From Sporomusa malonica (GTDB taxonomy: Bacteria > Bacillota > Negativicutes > Sporomusales > Sporomusaceae): a stretch of DNA of 56,008 bases. The first letter of the stretch is position 1. Every line of letters begins with the position of its first letter. The stretch covers positions 1-56,008 of the forward strand of contig NZ_FWXI01000020.1 in assembly GCF_900176355.1 (NCBI RefSeq), in the 5' to 3' direction. Positions 45,126-52,948 of the stretch are shown here, one piece after another. The position numbers and the translations under genes were made by a program. The notes below the pieces were generated by a model. That model was not told where the DNA came from and did not search any database. It was given only the letters and a program-made list of their open reading frames with translations.

Positions 45126-45154
45126 AAAACCAGGTTATATACCTGGTTTTTGTT
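45126..45154 (+). terminator. Terminator after HU gene
   Basis: A perfect AAAACCAGGT/ACCTGGTTTT stem is followed by TGTTT. Confidence 0.9.
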
Positions 45155-45175
45155 TAAATACCCACCCCTTATTTC

Positions 45176-45199
45176 CTACCGCCAGTACTAGTGCGGTAG
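45176..45199 (+). promoter_or_regulatory. Inverted repeat upstream of phoB
   Basis: CTACCGC (45176-45182) and GCGGTAG (45193-45199) are separated by 10 bases containing AGTACT. It could be an operator or a leader hairpin; its role is not known. Confidence 0.4.
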
Positions 45200-45249
45200 T
45201 GGCATAGTAACCGCAGCTTTTCAAAGCAGTTAATGAGGAGAGAAGTTTT

Positions 45250-45945
45250 ATGACAGGCAAGATACTAATTGTTGATGATGAACTAAACATTCGCGAACTC
45301 ATAAAATTTAACTTGGAGAAGGCGGGTTATAAAGTTCTTGAGTCAGACGACGGGCAGGCGGCGGTAAACATCGCCAAAACCAACCGTCCTGATCTTGTCG
45401 TCCTTGATCTTATGCTTCCAGGCATGGACGGCCTTGAAGTATGCCGAGTGCTAAAAAACTCCCGGGAGACAGCGGCTATCCCTATTATTATGCTCACTGC
45501 CAAAAATGAAGAAATTGATAAAGTAATTGGTCTTGAATTGGGTGCAGATGATTATCTGACCAAGCCGTTTAGTCCGCGGGAACTCTTGGCCAGGATTAAA
45601 GCTGTGCTAAGGCGCAGCCAAAAGGATAGTTCAGCTGGTGGAGAATTAACAGTCGGCAAACTCAAACTTAACTTTAGTCGCTATGAGGCCTATTTAGGCT
45701 CGGTAAAACTAGAACTGACGCCTAAGGAATATGAGATGCTTAAGCTGTTTATCACCAACACAGGCAAGGTATTTACCCGTGAACAGCTTCTTGAAAAGGT
45801 ATGGGGCTATGAGTACTTTGGTGACACTAGGACGGTAGACGTACATGTGCGGCATTTGCGAGTCAAGTTGTCGCACGACAATGATATTGCCGAATCCATT
45901 GAAACAGTACGTGGTGTCGGGTATCGGTTCCGCGATTCAGAATAA
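45250..45945 (+). CDS. phoB: OmpR-family response regulator, PhoB/PhoP type
   Basis: The 231-residue protein has a receiver domain with acidic pair DDE (residue ~9), phospho-acceptor Asp in VVLDLMLPGMDG (~53) and Lys in LTKPFSPREL (~105). A winged-helix DNA-binding domain follows (LTPKEYEMLKLFITNTGKVFTREQLLEKVWG ... TVDVHVRHLRVKL). The segment best fits PhoB/PhoP, supported by pstB and phoU downstream. A histidine kinase (phoR) is not adjacent. ATG 45250 follows GAGGAGAGAAG. Confidence 0.88.
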   Translation: MTGKILIVDDELNIRELIKFNLEKAGYKVLESDDGQAAVNIAKTNRPDLVVLDLMLPGMDGLEVCRVLKNSRETAAIPIIMLTAKNEEIDKVIGLELGADDYLTKPFSPRELLARIKAVLRRSQKDSSAGGELTVGKLKLNFSRYEAYLGSVKLELTPKEYEMLKLFITNTGKVFTREQLLEKVWGYEYFGDTRTVDVHVRHLRVKLSHDNDIAESIETVRGVGYRFRDSE

Positions 45946-45985
45946 GATAAGAGCGAGATTGTGCAGCAATCTCGCTCTTATCTTT
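45946..45985 (+). terminator. Strong terminator after phoB
   Basis: A perfect 16-bp stem (45946-45961 with 45967-45982), a 5-nt loop and TTTG follow the phoB stop. The arms GAGATTG/CAATCTC resemble the ends of repeat family C. Confidence 0.9.
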
Positions 45986-45988
45986 GCC

Positions 45989-46075
45989 CTGTAGGAAAGT
46001 ATAACTTTCCGTCTGGATAAGGGCAACATCGACTTCCACTGTCGCCAAGGATCGGCGCAAGCCGTGTTTTCTTTA
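45989..46075 (+). repeat. Dispersed repeat family A, copy 3
   Basis: It reads CTGTAGGAAAGTATAACTTT ... CAAGCCGTGTTTTCTTTA and is nearly the same as the copies at 15371 and 30546. It lies between the phoB terminator and the pstB promoter. Confidence 0.9.
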
Positions 46076-46094
46076 GAGTAAGTTTCTAAAAAAA

Positions 46095-46137
46095 TTAACA
46101 AGATATTAACATTCGCGGTGCTGTTTTTATGTTATAT
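46095..46137 (+). promoter_or_regulatory. Pho-box-like direct repeat and -10 of pstB
   Basis: TTAACA occurs at 46095-46100 and again at 46106-46111, an 11-bp period like the B. subtilis PhoP-binding repeats. A -10-like TTATAT lies at 46132-46137. PhoB-type control of pstB is expected. Confidence 0.65.
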
Positions 46138-46172
46138 TGCTTATGAGAAACTACAGGAGGCTAGACTAGCTT

Positions 46173-46928
46173 ATGAATGCTAAAATTCAAGTAAATAAAC
46201 TTAAGTTATATTATGGAGATGTCCTGGCCCTGAAAAAAATCTCTATAGATATTGCAGAAAACAGTGTCTTAGCCCTTATTGGTCCGTCTGGCTGTGGTAA
46301 ATCCACCTTTTTAAAGACGCTAAATCGCATGAATGACTTGATTGACAGTGTCAAAATTGAGGGTGAGGTATTACTTGACGGCGAAAATATATATCACCCT
46401 AAAATTGATACAGTAATGCTGAGAAAGCGGGTCGGGATGGTTTTTCAGCGCCCTAATCCGTTCCCGATGTCGATTTATGATAATATTGCTTACGGTCCGC
46501 GCATTCACGGGTTAACTAAGAGGTCGCTTCTTGATGAAATTGTGGAAAAGAGCCTTACAGGTTCAGCTCTCTGGGGCGAAGTAAAAGACCGGCTGCATTC
46601 CTCGGCTATGGGCTTATCAGGTGGTCAGCAGCAGCGGCTATGTATTGCCAGGCTGCTGGCAGTAGATCCAGAAGTGCTGTTAATGGATGAGCCGTGTTCA
46701 GCACTTGACCCGATATCCACAATGAAGATTGAAGAATTGGTTACAGAGCTTAAATCAAGTTATACTATTGTCATGGTAACCCATAATATGCAACAGGCAG
46801 CCAGGGTATCAGACTACACCGGTTTTTTTCTAAACGGGGATTTAGTAGAATATGATAAAACTGATGCCATCTTTACCCGCCCGCAGGATAAACGGACCGA
46901 AGACTATATTACCGGCCGCTTCGGTTAG
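46173..46928 (+). CDS. pstB: Phosphate ABC transporter ATP-binding protein
   Basis: PstB drives high-affinity phosphate import with PstS, PstC and PstA. The 251-residue protein has Walker [11 protein letters not shown] (about residue 38), the PstB-specific [15 protein letters not shown], signature LSGGQQQRL (about residue 149) and Walker [17 protein letters not shown] 46173 follows AGGAGGCTAG. The pstSCA genes are not in the window, so the partners lie elsewhere. phoU follows directly. Confidence 0.96.
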   Translation: MNAKIQVNKLKLYYGDVLALKKISIDIAENSVLALIGPSGCGKSTFLKTLNRMNDLIDSVKIEGEVLLDGENIYHPKIDTVMLRKRVGMVFQRPNPFPMSIYDNIAYGPRIHGLTKRSLLDEIVEKSLTGSALWGEVKDRLHSSAMGLSGGQQQRLCIARLLAVDPEVLLMDEPCSALDPISTMKIEELVTELKSSYTIVMVTHNMQQAARVSDYTGFFLNGDLVEYDKTDAIFTRPQDKRTEDYITGRFG

Positions 46929-46947
46929 GCTTAGGAGGATTTGCACG

Positions 46948-47604
46948 ATGACAATGAGACATAGTTACGATCAGGAATTGGAACATCTGCGCCAAAGCCT
47001 GCTGGATATGGGAAAAGCAGTAGGGGGCGCGATTGAGGATGCAGTAATCTCACTGGCCAGGCAAGATCTAGAATTAGCCCGCAGGGTTATGGATTTTGAT
47101 GACCAAATTGACCAAATGGAAGTTGATATTGAAGATAAGTGTATGGTGCTAATCGCCAGACAGCAGCCGATAGCCCGCGATCTCAGGATTATTGGCACAG
47201 GGCTTAAAATAACGACAGATTTAGAGCGGATGGGAGACCATGCCTATGATATTGCCAAAATCACGCTAAGCATGGCTAATCAGCCGCTGATTAAACCTCT
47301 TGTCGATATCCCGCGCATGGCGCAAATGTCCCAGAGAATGCTCAAAGACGCGTTGGAAGCCTATACTGCTTTAGATATTCCCCTTGCTGAACAGGTGTGT
47401 TTAAACGATGATGAGGTTGACCACATTTACCATCAGGTGTTTCGCGAACTGCTAACCTACATGATGGAAGACCCTAAGACCATTACCCAGGCAACTCAGC
47501 TAATTTTTGTAGCCCGCTACCTGGAACGGATTGCCGACCACGCCACCAATATCGCCGAATGGACCATCTACTTGGTCACAGGGCAGCGCCGGAGAAAGAA
47601 ATAG
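46948..47604 (+). CDS. phoU: Phosphate signalling regulator PhoU
   Basis: PhoU couples phosphate transport to PhoR/PhoB signalling and restrains uptake. The 218-residue protein has two three-helix PhoU repeats with metal-binding E/D clusters (RMGDHAYDIAKI at about residue 94 and ERIADHATNIAEW at about 195). ATG 46948 follows AGGAGGA; the longer frame from 46852 overlaps pstB without PhoU sequence. It is co-transcribed with pstB. Confidence 0.95.
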   Translation: MTMRHSYDQELEHLRQSLLDMGKAVGGAIEDAVISLARQDLELARRVMDFDDQIDQMEVDIEDKCMVLIARQQPIARDLRIIGTGLKITTDLERMGDHAYDIAKITLSMANQPLIKPLVDIPRMAQMSQRMLKDALEAYTALDIPLAEQVCLNDDEVDHIYHQVFRELLTYMMEDPKTITQATQLIFVARYLERIADHATNIAEWTIYLVTGQRRRKK

Positions 47605-47625
47605 TAAGGCAGCAACGCATAATAA

Positions 47626-47668
47626 AAATCTTGCCAAATTCTGTATGAATCTGGCAGGATTTTTTTCA
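47626..47668 (+). terminator. Terminator after phoU
   Basis: A stem of about 14 bp with one mismatch (47627-47640 with 47648-47661) is followed by a run of seven T. Confidence 0.85.
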
Positions 47669-47803
47669 TTGTATAGTAAATATTGTACAAATATGTAAAA
47701 GTGAAAATTTGTGATGGTGAACTAAAGACTATCCCCAAAATATATTCTTTGCGGATAGCCTTGGATTGCCATAAACTATGAATATTGCTCAGGAGGCGCT
47801 TTC

Positions 47804-50290
47804 ATGTCTATAAACGATGCCAGGACAATCTATATGCGCAAACCGGTGAATCAAGCCCTGAATAAAATATGGGAATATCCGTTGACTGTGGTGGAAGCGC
47901 CGATGGGTTATGGTAAAACGACTGCGGTGAAGGAGTATTTAAAGAGAAGTCGCGCTGAGGTGTTGTGGCAAACATTATTGGATGAGTCAGCGACCGTTTT
48001 TTGGAAGAGGCTTAGCCGTCTGTTCAGAAAGTTTGATCCAGCTGCCGCAGATAGTCTTGCAGGAGTGGGGGTTCCCAGCAACAGCGTATTTTTGGAAGAG
48101 GCTATCCGCATTGTCGAGGGGATAAAGTTTCCGGCAAGAACGGTCATTGTATTTGATGATTACCATTTGGTGTCGTCTCAAGATGTTGACCAATTTGTTG
48201 AATTTCTTGTCAAGTCCGAGATTCCCAATCTACATATCGTGATCGTATCTCGCAGTGTTTTTGGCGAGAACACGAGCGAGCTTGTCCTCAAAGGGTATTG
48301 CTGGGTTATCAACAAGAGCTATTTTGTGCTTTCGCGGGAAGAGATCGTCGAGTATTGCAGGCTGTGCGGAGTAAAGCTCAACCCAGAAGAAGTGGAGTTT
48401 TTGGTCTCCTATACTGAAGGTTGGATCAGCGCGGTATATCTTTGTTTACTGGGTTTTCTGCAGGACGGACGGATTGAGCATCAGGTCAGTCTGTATGAGT
48501 TGATAGAAAAGGTTGTCTATCGGCGGGTTTCAGCAGAAGCCCGCGAATTTTTGCTGAATATCTGCATTTTTGACAACTTTACCTTGGAGCAGGCCGAATA
48601 CATGTGGCGCAAGGACAATGTCGAGACGCTGCTGCGACAACTAGCGGCAAACAATGCCTTCATCCGGTATGAGCAAGCCACTAGAACGTATTATATACAT
48701 AATATCTTCTCAAGTTACCTGCGACGAATTTTTGATCGGCAGGGTTTAGACAGGAAGCAGGCTGTTTGGAGTATGGCAGGGGAATGGCATGTAAGCGTCG
48801 GTGACTGTATCCATGCCCTGGATTACTTTTTTAAAGCCGACGATTTCGAAGATCTGTTAACCGCTATTGAAATTGATAGAGGCAATGGTATATGGAGTGA
48901 GCATAAAGAAAAACTAATCCGGTATTTCCACGATTGCCCCATGGATATAAAAAGAGGGCATCTGCAGGCCTGTCTGATCTATGCCATCAATCTATTTTCG
49001 TTTAATGAGATGGAGTTGTTCGCACAGCAGTGCGAAGAAATCGGTAGATACATCGAAGTTATGCCAGGTGAAAAGGAGCAGGAGAAGGACCAGCTTGCTG
49101 GAGAACTCGAACTTCTGTGTAGCTTTGCCAAGTATAATCACATAGCCGGGATGTCTGAGCATATCCAAAGGGCTGACAGCCTGATGAAAGGGCCATCGGA
49201 GTTCATGGATAGAAATAGTTCATGGACATTTGGTTCGCCGTCTGTAATGTATATGTTTTATCGTGAGAGCGGACATCTTGAACAGGAAGTACTTGATTTG
49301 AACGTGGCTATAACGCAGTATTGCCGGTTAACAGCCGGACATGGTTCCGGTGCGGATTCTATGATGCAGGCTGAGCGGTATTATCACATTGGCGATTTTG
49401 AGAATGCGGAAATCGCGGCACATAAAGCCCTATATATTGCCCGATCACAGGAACAAACGGCGATTGAGCTGTGCGCACTGTTTCTCCAATTGCGGCTGGC
49501 GGTTGTGAAGGGAGATGCAGTATATATGATGAGCAGCCTGCAGCAAACGAGGGAAGGAATTAAGCAACAGAAACTGTATCTGTATCTTCATACCTGGGAT
49601 ATGTGTGAAGGATTCATCTATTCATATCTCAATCAGGAGAAAAAAGTTCCTGCGTGGATTGTGAACGGTGATTTGCAGGATCGGTCAATCTATTTCCCCA
49701 GTTACGCTTTTTTCAATATTGTTTGGGGCAAGGTGCTGCTAATCGATGGTCAATACCTGAAGCTAATCGGTTTAGCCGAAAGGTTTATTGATATCGCAAG
49801 TATTTTCCCCAATTTGTTGGGCCAGGTATATACCTATATTTTTGAGGCAGCGGCCAAGTTTAAACTGAGGCGTCATGAGGACGCCCGGATAACGCTCAAA
49901 AAAGCTCTGGATATCGCAGCTCCCGATCAGGTTATGATGCCGTTTGTGGAAAATGGTGAGTATATTGTCGATATGCTTACCGAGCTGGAAAATAGCGGGC
50001 ATTACCCAGAGTTGATTGGCAAGATACGCGAGATACTTCCGTCAATTGAAAAAAACAGGGAAACGATGTCGGCAAAATTTAGCAGCGGTGACAGCAAGCT
50101 GCCGCTCACCGAGAGGGAATGGACGATCGCTGAGCTTGTCGCAACAGGCTTGCCAAATCGGGCTATCGGACAGACATTGCATATAGCCGAAGTAACGGTG
50201 AAAAAAGCGTTGCAAAACATTTATGTAAAGTTGGGCGTTAGCAGCAGAACGGCTCTTGCCAAGATAATGATCGAGCACAAGACTGGTTGA
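47804..50290 (+). CDS. MalT-like LuxR-family transcriptional regulator
   Basis: The 828-residue regulator has a STAND-type NTPase domain with Walker A APMGYGKTT (about residue 33) and a Walker B-like VIVFDDYHLV (about residue 110). A helical TPR-like middle region (residues ~330-740) follows, then a C-terminal LuxR HTH (LTEREWTIAELVATGLPNRAIGQTLHIAEVTVKKALQNI). Such proteins bind a small inducer and ATP, then activate transcription. The target is unknown; the downstream TPS operon is a candidate by position only. ATG 47804 follows AGGAGGCGC. Confidence 0.9.
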   Translation: MSINDARTIYMRKPVNQALNKIWEYPLTVVEAPMGYGKTTAVKEYLKRSRAEVLWQTLLDESATVFWKRLSRLFRKFDPAAADSLAGVGVPSNSVFLEEAIRIVEGIKFPARTVIVFDDYHLVSSQDVDQFVEFLVKSEIPNLHIVIVSRSVFGENTSELVLKGYCWVINKSYFVLSREEIVEYCRLCGVKLNPEEVEFLVSYTEGWISAVYLCLLGFLQDGRIEHQVSLYELIEKVVYRRVSAEAREFLLNICIFDNFTLEQAEYMWRKDNVETLLRQLAANNAFIRYEQATRTYYIHNIFSSYLRRIFDRQGLDRKQAVWSMAGEWHVSVGDCIHALDYFFKADDFEDLLTAIEIDRGNGIWSEHKEKLIRYFHDCPMDIKRGHLQACLIYAINLFSFNEMELFAQQCEEIGRYIEVMPGEKEQEKDQLAGELELLCSFAKYNHIAGMSEHIQRADSLMKGPSEFMDRNSSWTFGSPSVMYMFYRESGHLEQEVLDLNVAITQYCRLTAGHGSGADSMMQAERYYHIGDFENAEIAAHKALYIARSQEQTAIELCALFLQLRLAVVKGDAVYMMSSLQQTREGIKQQKLYLYLHTWDMCEGFIYSYLNQEKKVPAWIVNGDLQDRSIYFPSYAFFNIVWGKVLLIDGQYLKLIGLAERFIDIASIFPNLLGQVYTYIFEAAAKFKLRRHEDARITLKKALDIAAPDQVMMPFVENGEYIVDMLTELENSGHYPELIGKIREILPSIEKNRETMSAKFSSGDSKLPLTEREWTIAELVATGLPNRAIGQTLHIAEVTVKKALQNIYVKLGVSSRTALAKIMIEHKTG

Positions 50291-50321
50291 TGGAAAAGTG
50301 TATACTTTCGGATAGTATCAC

Positions 50322-50365
50322 AAAAGGCTAATTCATTTTATTATTAAAATGAATTAGCCTTTTTG
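50322..50365 (+). terminator. Terminator after LuxR gene
   Basis: A perfect 19-bp stem (50322-50340 with 50345-50363) is followed by TTTTG. Confidence 0.9.
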
Positions 50366-50384
50366 ATTTCAGCGAGGTGATTTT

Positions 50385-50615
50385 ATGGGGAAAATCACAG
50401 AAGTGATCCTCGGCGATGATTATTTAGTTACAGTTCGATTTGATAACAACCACTCGGTGACCATCAATATGAAAAAAAAACTGCATACAGCCCGGTTTTC
50501 TGAGCTGAGAGACAAGCAGGTGTTTAACGCGGCAAAAACCGACGGGAAATCGGTACATTGGCCAGGAGGAATATCCATCGCTATCAGCGAGATTATGGAG
50601 ATCGTCATAAAGTAG
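50385..50615 (+). CDS. DUF2442 small protein
   Basis: This 76-residue protein of the DUF2442 family (ITEVILGDDYLVTVRFDNN ... GKSVHWPGGISIAISEIME) is often found beside toxin-antitoxin genes (DUF4160), but no such partner is present. ATG 50385 follows AGCGAGGTGA. The stop codon TAG (50613-50615) lies inside dispersed repeat B, so the repeat either provided or trimmed the 3' end. Confidence 0.82.
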   Translation: MGKITEVILGDDYLVTVRFDNNHSVTINMKKKLHTARFSELRDKQVFNAAKTDGKSVHWPGGISIAISEIMEIVIK

Positions 50616-50739
50616 ACTTAGCTTCAGGTGGGGTTTTAACCCCATCTGAAGGTTAGTCGCCCTTATCCAGGGACTTATCCGCTCTTACTCCCGCTTGCAG
50701 AAGCGGGAGTCTTAGAGCGGGTTAGTCATCGGATAAAAT
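50610..50739 (-). repeat. Dispersed repeat family B, copy 3 (inverted)
   Basis: This copy is on the opposite strand to those at 36213 and 41415. It starts AAGTAGACTTAGCTTCAGG and ends GTTAGTCATCGGATAAAAT, and keeps both hairpins. Confidence 0.92.
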
Positions 50740-50789
50740 GAGAACAGGAGACCGGTGTAAATGAATAATGGAAATATGGAGGGGAAATT

Positions 50790-51149
50790 ATGGACATTGT
50801 TTTACCGTTGGTTATGTATATTGTCTTTTCTTACGCGTCGGGGAAGATTGGGGAAAAATTCCACGTCGGATCAATGGGGCAATACTTTATTCCTATTTAC
50901 AGCCAGCTACTGCTCTGTAAATGCGCTCAAATTTCTCTGTGGTGGGTTCTCGGTATGTTCGTGCCGATTGTCAACCTGGCAGTTATTGTCTATATCTATG
51001 GTACGCTTGCACAACGGTTAGGAAAAAGTTTTTGGGTGAACGGCCTGGGATCCCTTATTTTTTGCATAACAGTTTTTATTATGGCCTGGGATGACTCAAA
51101 GCCGGTTAATGCACTGCCGCCTGCTCCGCCGACTGTGACCAGGGTATAA
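50790..51149 (+). CDS. Small DUF5684-like membrane protein
   Basis: The 119-residue protein has three likely transmembrane helices. The pattern QYFIPIYSQLLLCKCA...WWVLGMFVPIVNLAVIVYIYGTLAQRLGKSF resembles the DUF5684 family of small membrane proteins with a conserved IPIYN-like and FVPIVN motif. The function is unknown. ATG 50790 follows GGAGGGG. It precedes the TpsB gene by about 70 bases and could be in the same transcript. Confidence 0.7.
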   Translation: MDIVLPLVMYIVFSYASGKIGEKFHVGSMGQYFIPIYSQLLLCKCAQISLWWVLGMFVPIVNLAVIVYIYGTLAQRLGKSFWVNGLGSLIFCITVFIMAWDDSKPVNALPPAPPTVTRV

Positions 51150-51220
51150 ATTTATAGGTATTTTTTGTTACATAAATGAATGCTGGTATTACCCTTGTAA
51201 AGGAGAGGAAGTTAAAAATA

Positions 51221-52930
51221 ATGGACAACAGAAGGCAACGCAAAAATAATCGGCCAATCAACCACTGCCTCACGGCTGGACTAGTCCTTTTTATGGCAAC
51301 CGCGCCGCTCACCGCACTGGCGCTGGAAGGGCCTGACGCCGGCAAAACCCTCGAAGGGCTCAAAAAACCCGGACTGGCTCAACCGCAGAAAGACTATAAA
51401 GACATCGTTATCCAGCAGCCCCCGTTATCGGACAAGGCCGACAACACTACCCGCTTTCCTATTGACAAGTTCCGGCTGACTGGTGAAATTCCTATTCCTG
51501 AAAGCCAACTGCAAGCACTGCTGCAAGACTCGCTCAATCAGGAACTGACCTTGGCCGATCTCAACACACTGGCAGCTAAGATCAGCACTTACCTGCACAA
51601 TCAGGGCTATATCGTAGCCGCCGCCTACATACCGGCTCAAACTATCCAGAATGGCATTGTCGAACTTAATATCATTCCCGGCAAATATGGAAAGATCATC
51701 GTTGAAGACAACAACGTCCTAGCTTCCACACAAGCCAAATCCCTTATAGCCTCATTAAAACCGGGTAACATCATCCGTAAACCAGACCTGGAACGTGCTT
51801 TGCTCCTCCTAAACGATCTGGCAGGTGTCCAAATAAAAGCTGTCCTCAGCCCGGGAATACAGTCCGGAACCAGTGACCTTACAATTGAAATCAACGCAAG
51901 TCGTGAAACTAACGGCGTTATCTACTTCGACAACTACGGCAACAAATTTACCGGCACCAACCGTCTGGGCGTAGCTGTCAACTTGAACAACCCCTTTCAC
52001 CAAGGTGATACTCTGGCCTTCAGTGGCATAACCACCGGTTCTGGCCTCAATAATTATGGCCTGTCCTACCAACTGCCGCTGGGCGGCGGCTGGAACTGGG
52101 GTGTCAGCTACGCTCATACCCGCTATGCCTTAGGCAAAGATTTCGACAGCCTTGATGCCTCCGGTACCGCCGATACTACAGGTATATATATATCCTATCC
52201 CTTCCTGCGCTCTTATAACGCCAACATAAGCGGGCGCATCGGCTATGACCACAAAAAACTCGTCGACGACATTGGCGCAAGCGATACCCACACACCAAAA
52301 CAGACCAACGCATTAAGCATTGGTCTAACCGGCAACTGGCAGGAAAAAGGCACTGCCTATACTGCCTACGACCTGACCTATACCAGCGGACAGCTGGGAT
52401 TTGACAACAGTGTTGACAGTGACAATGACGCACTGACTGCCCAAAGCCAGGGCAGCTACCACAAAACCGTACTGAAACTGAACCGACGCCAATACCTAAG
52501 CAACCGTCTGAGCCTGGGTTTGTTCTTCACCGGGCAATATGCCGGGAAAAACCTCGATTCCTCAGAAAAACTCTCATTAGGCGGAGCCAACGGCGTACGT
52601 GCCTATCCGCAAGGCGAAGCCTGCGGTGACCAGGGCTACCAGTTTACCGGCGAATTCGACTGGCAGCTGCCGCTCAAAAACAGCAAAGACAATCTGGCAC
52701 TGGCCTTGTTCTATGACCAAGGCAGCATTACCACCAACAAAAACCTGTGGAACGGTGTAACCGGCGATAATCACCGCACCTTGTCAGGCTTAGGCATGGG
52801 AATCATTCTGAATAGAGCTGAAGAATATTCCTTACGCATGGACTACGCCTGGAAGCTTTCTTCTGCAGCCGCCACCTCTGACACCGACAAGAATGGGCGT
52901 TTTTGGTTGCAAGCTTTGAAGTATTTTTAA
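51221..52930 (+). CDS. TpsB outer-membrane transporter (ShlB/FhaC/HecB family)
   Basis: TpsB proteins are outer-membrane barrels that secrete TpsA exoproteins. The 569-residue protein has a signal peptide (residues ~1-33: NHCLTAGLVLFMATAPLTALA), two POTRA domains (about 75-230; FRLTGEIPIPESQLQ, VAAAYIPAQTIQNGIVELNIIPG) and a C-terminal barrel ending in Phe (FWLQALKYF). The barrel region shows the ShlB-type pattern GANGVRAYPQGEACGDQGYQF (about residue 460). ATG 51221 follows AGGAGAGG with wide spacing. The TpsA gene starts 18 bases after its stop. Confidence 0.95.
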   Translation: MDNRRQRKNNRPINHCLTAGLVLFMATAPLTALALEGPDAGKTLEGLKKPGLAQPQKDYKDIVIQQPPLSDKADNTTRFPIDKFRLTGEIPIPESQLQALLQDSLNQELTLADLNTLAAKISTYLHNQGYIVAAAYIPAQTIQNGIVELNIIPGKYGKIIVEDNNVLASTQAKSLIASLKPGNIIRKPDLERALLLLNDLAGVQIKAVLSPGIQSGTSDLTIEINASRETNGVIYFDNYGNKFTGTNRLGVAVNLNNPFHQGDTLAFSGITTGSGLNNYGLSYQLPLGGGWNWGVSYAHTRYALGKDFDSLDASGTADTTGIYISYPFLRSYNANISGRIGYDHKKLVDDIGASDTHTPKQTNALSIGLTGNWQEKGTAYTAYDLTYTSGQLGFDNSVDSDNDALTAQSQGSYHKTVLKLNRRQYLSNRLSLGLFFTGQYAGKNLDSSEKLSLGGANGVRAYPQGEACGDQGYQFTGEFDWQLPLKNSKDNLALALFYDQGSITTNKNLWNGVTGDNHRTLSGLGMGIILNRAEEYSLRMDYAWKLSSAAATSDTDKNGRFWLQALKYF

Positions 52931-52948
52931 GGAGAGTGAATCTGTCGA

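Noticed and set aside
50761..51021. 86-codon frame beginning MNNGNMEG
   Set aside because: It overlaps the membrane-protein gene in another frame, and the GGAGGGG ribosome site serves ATG 50790.
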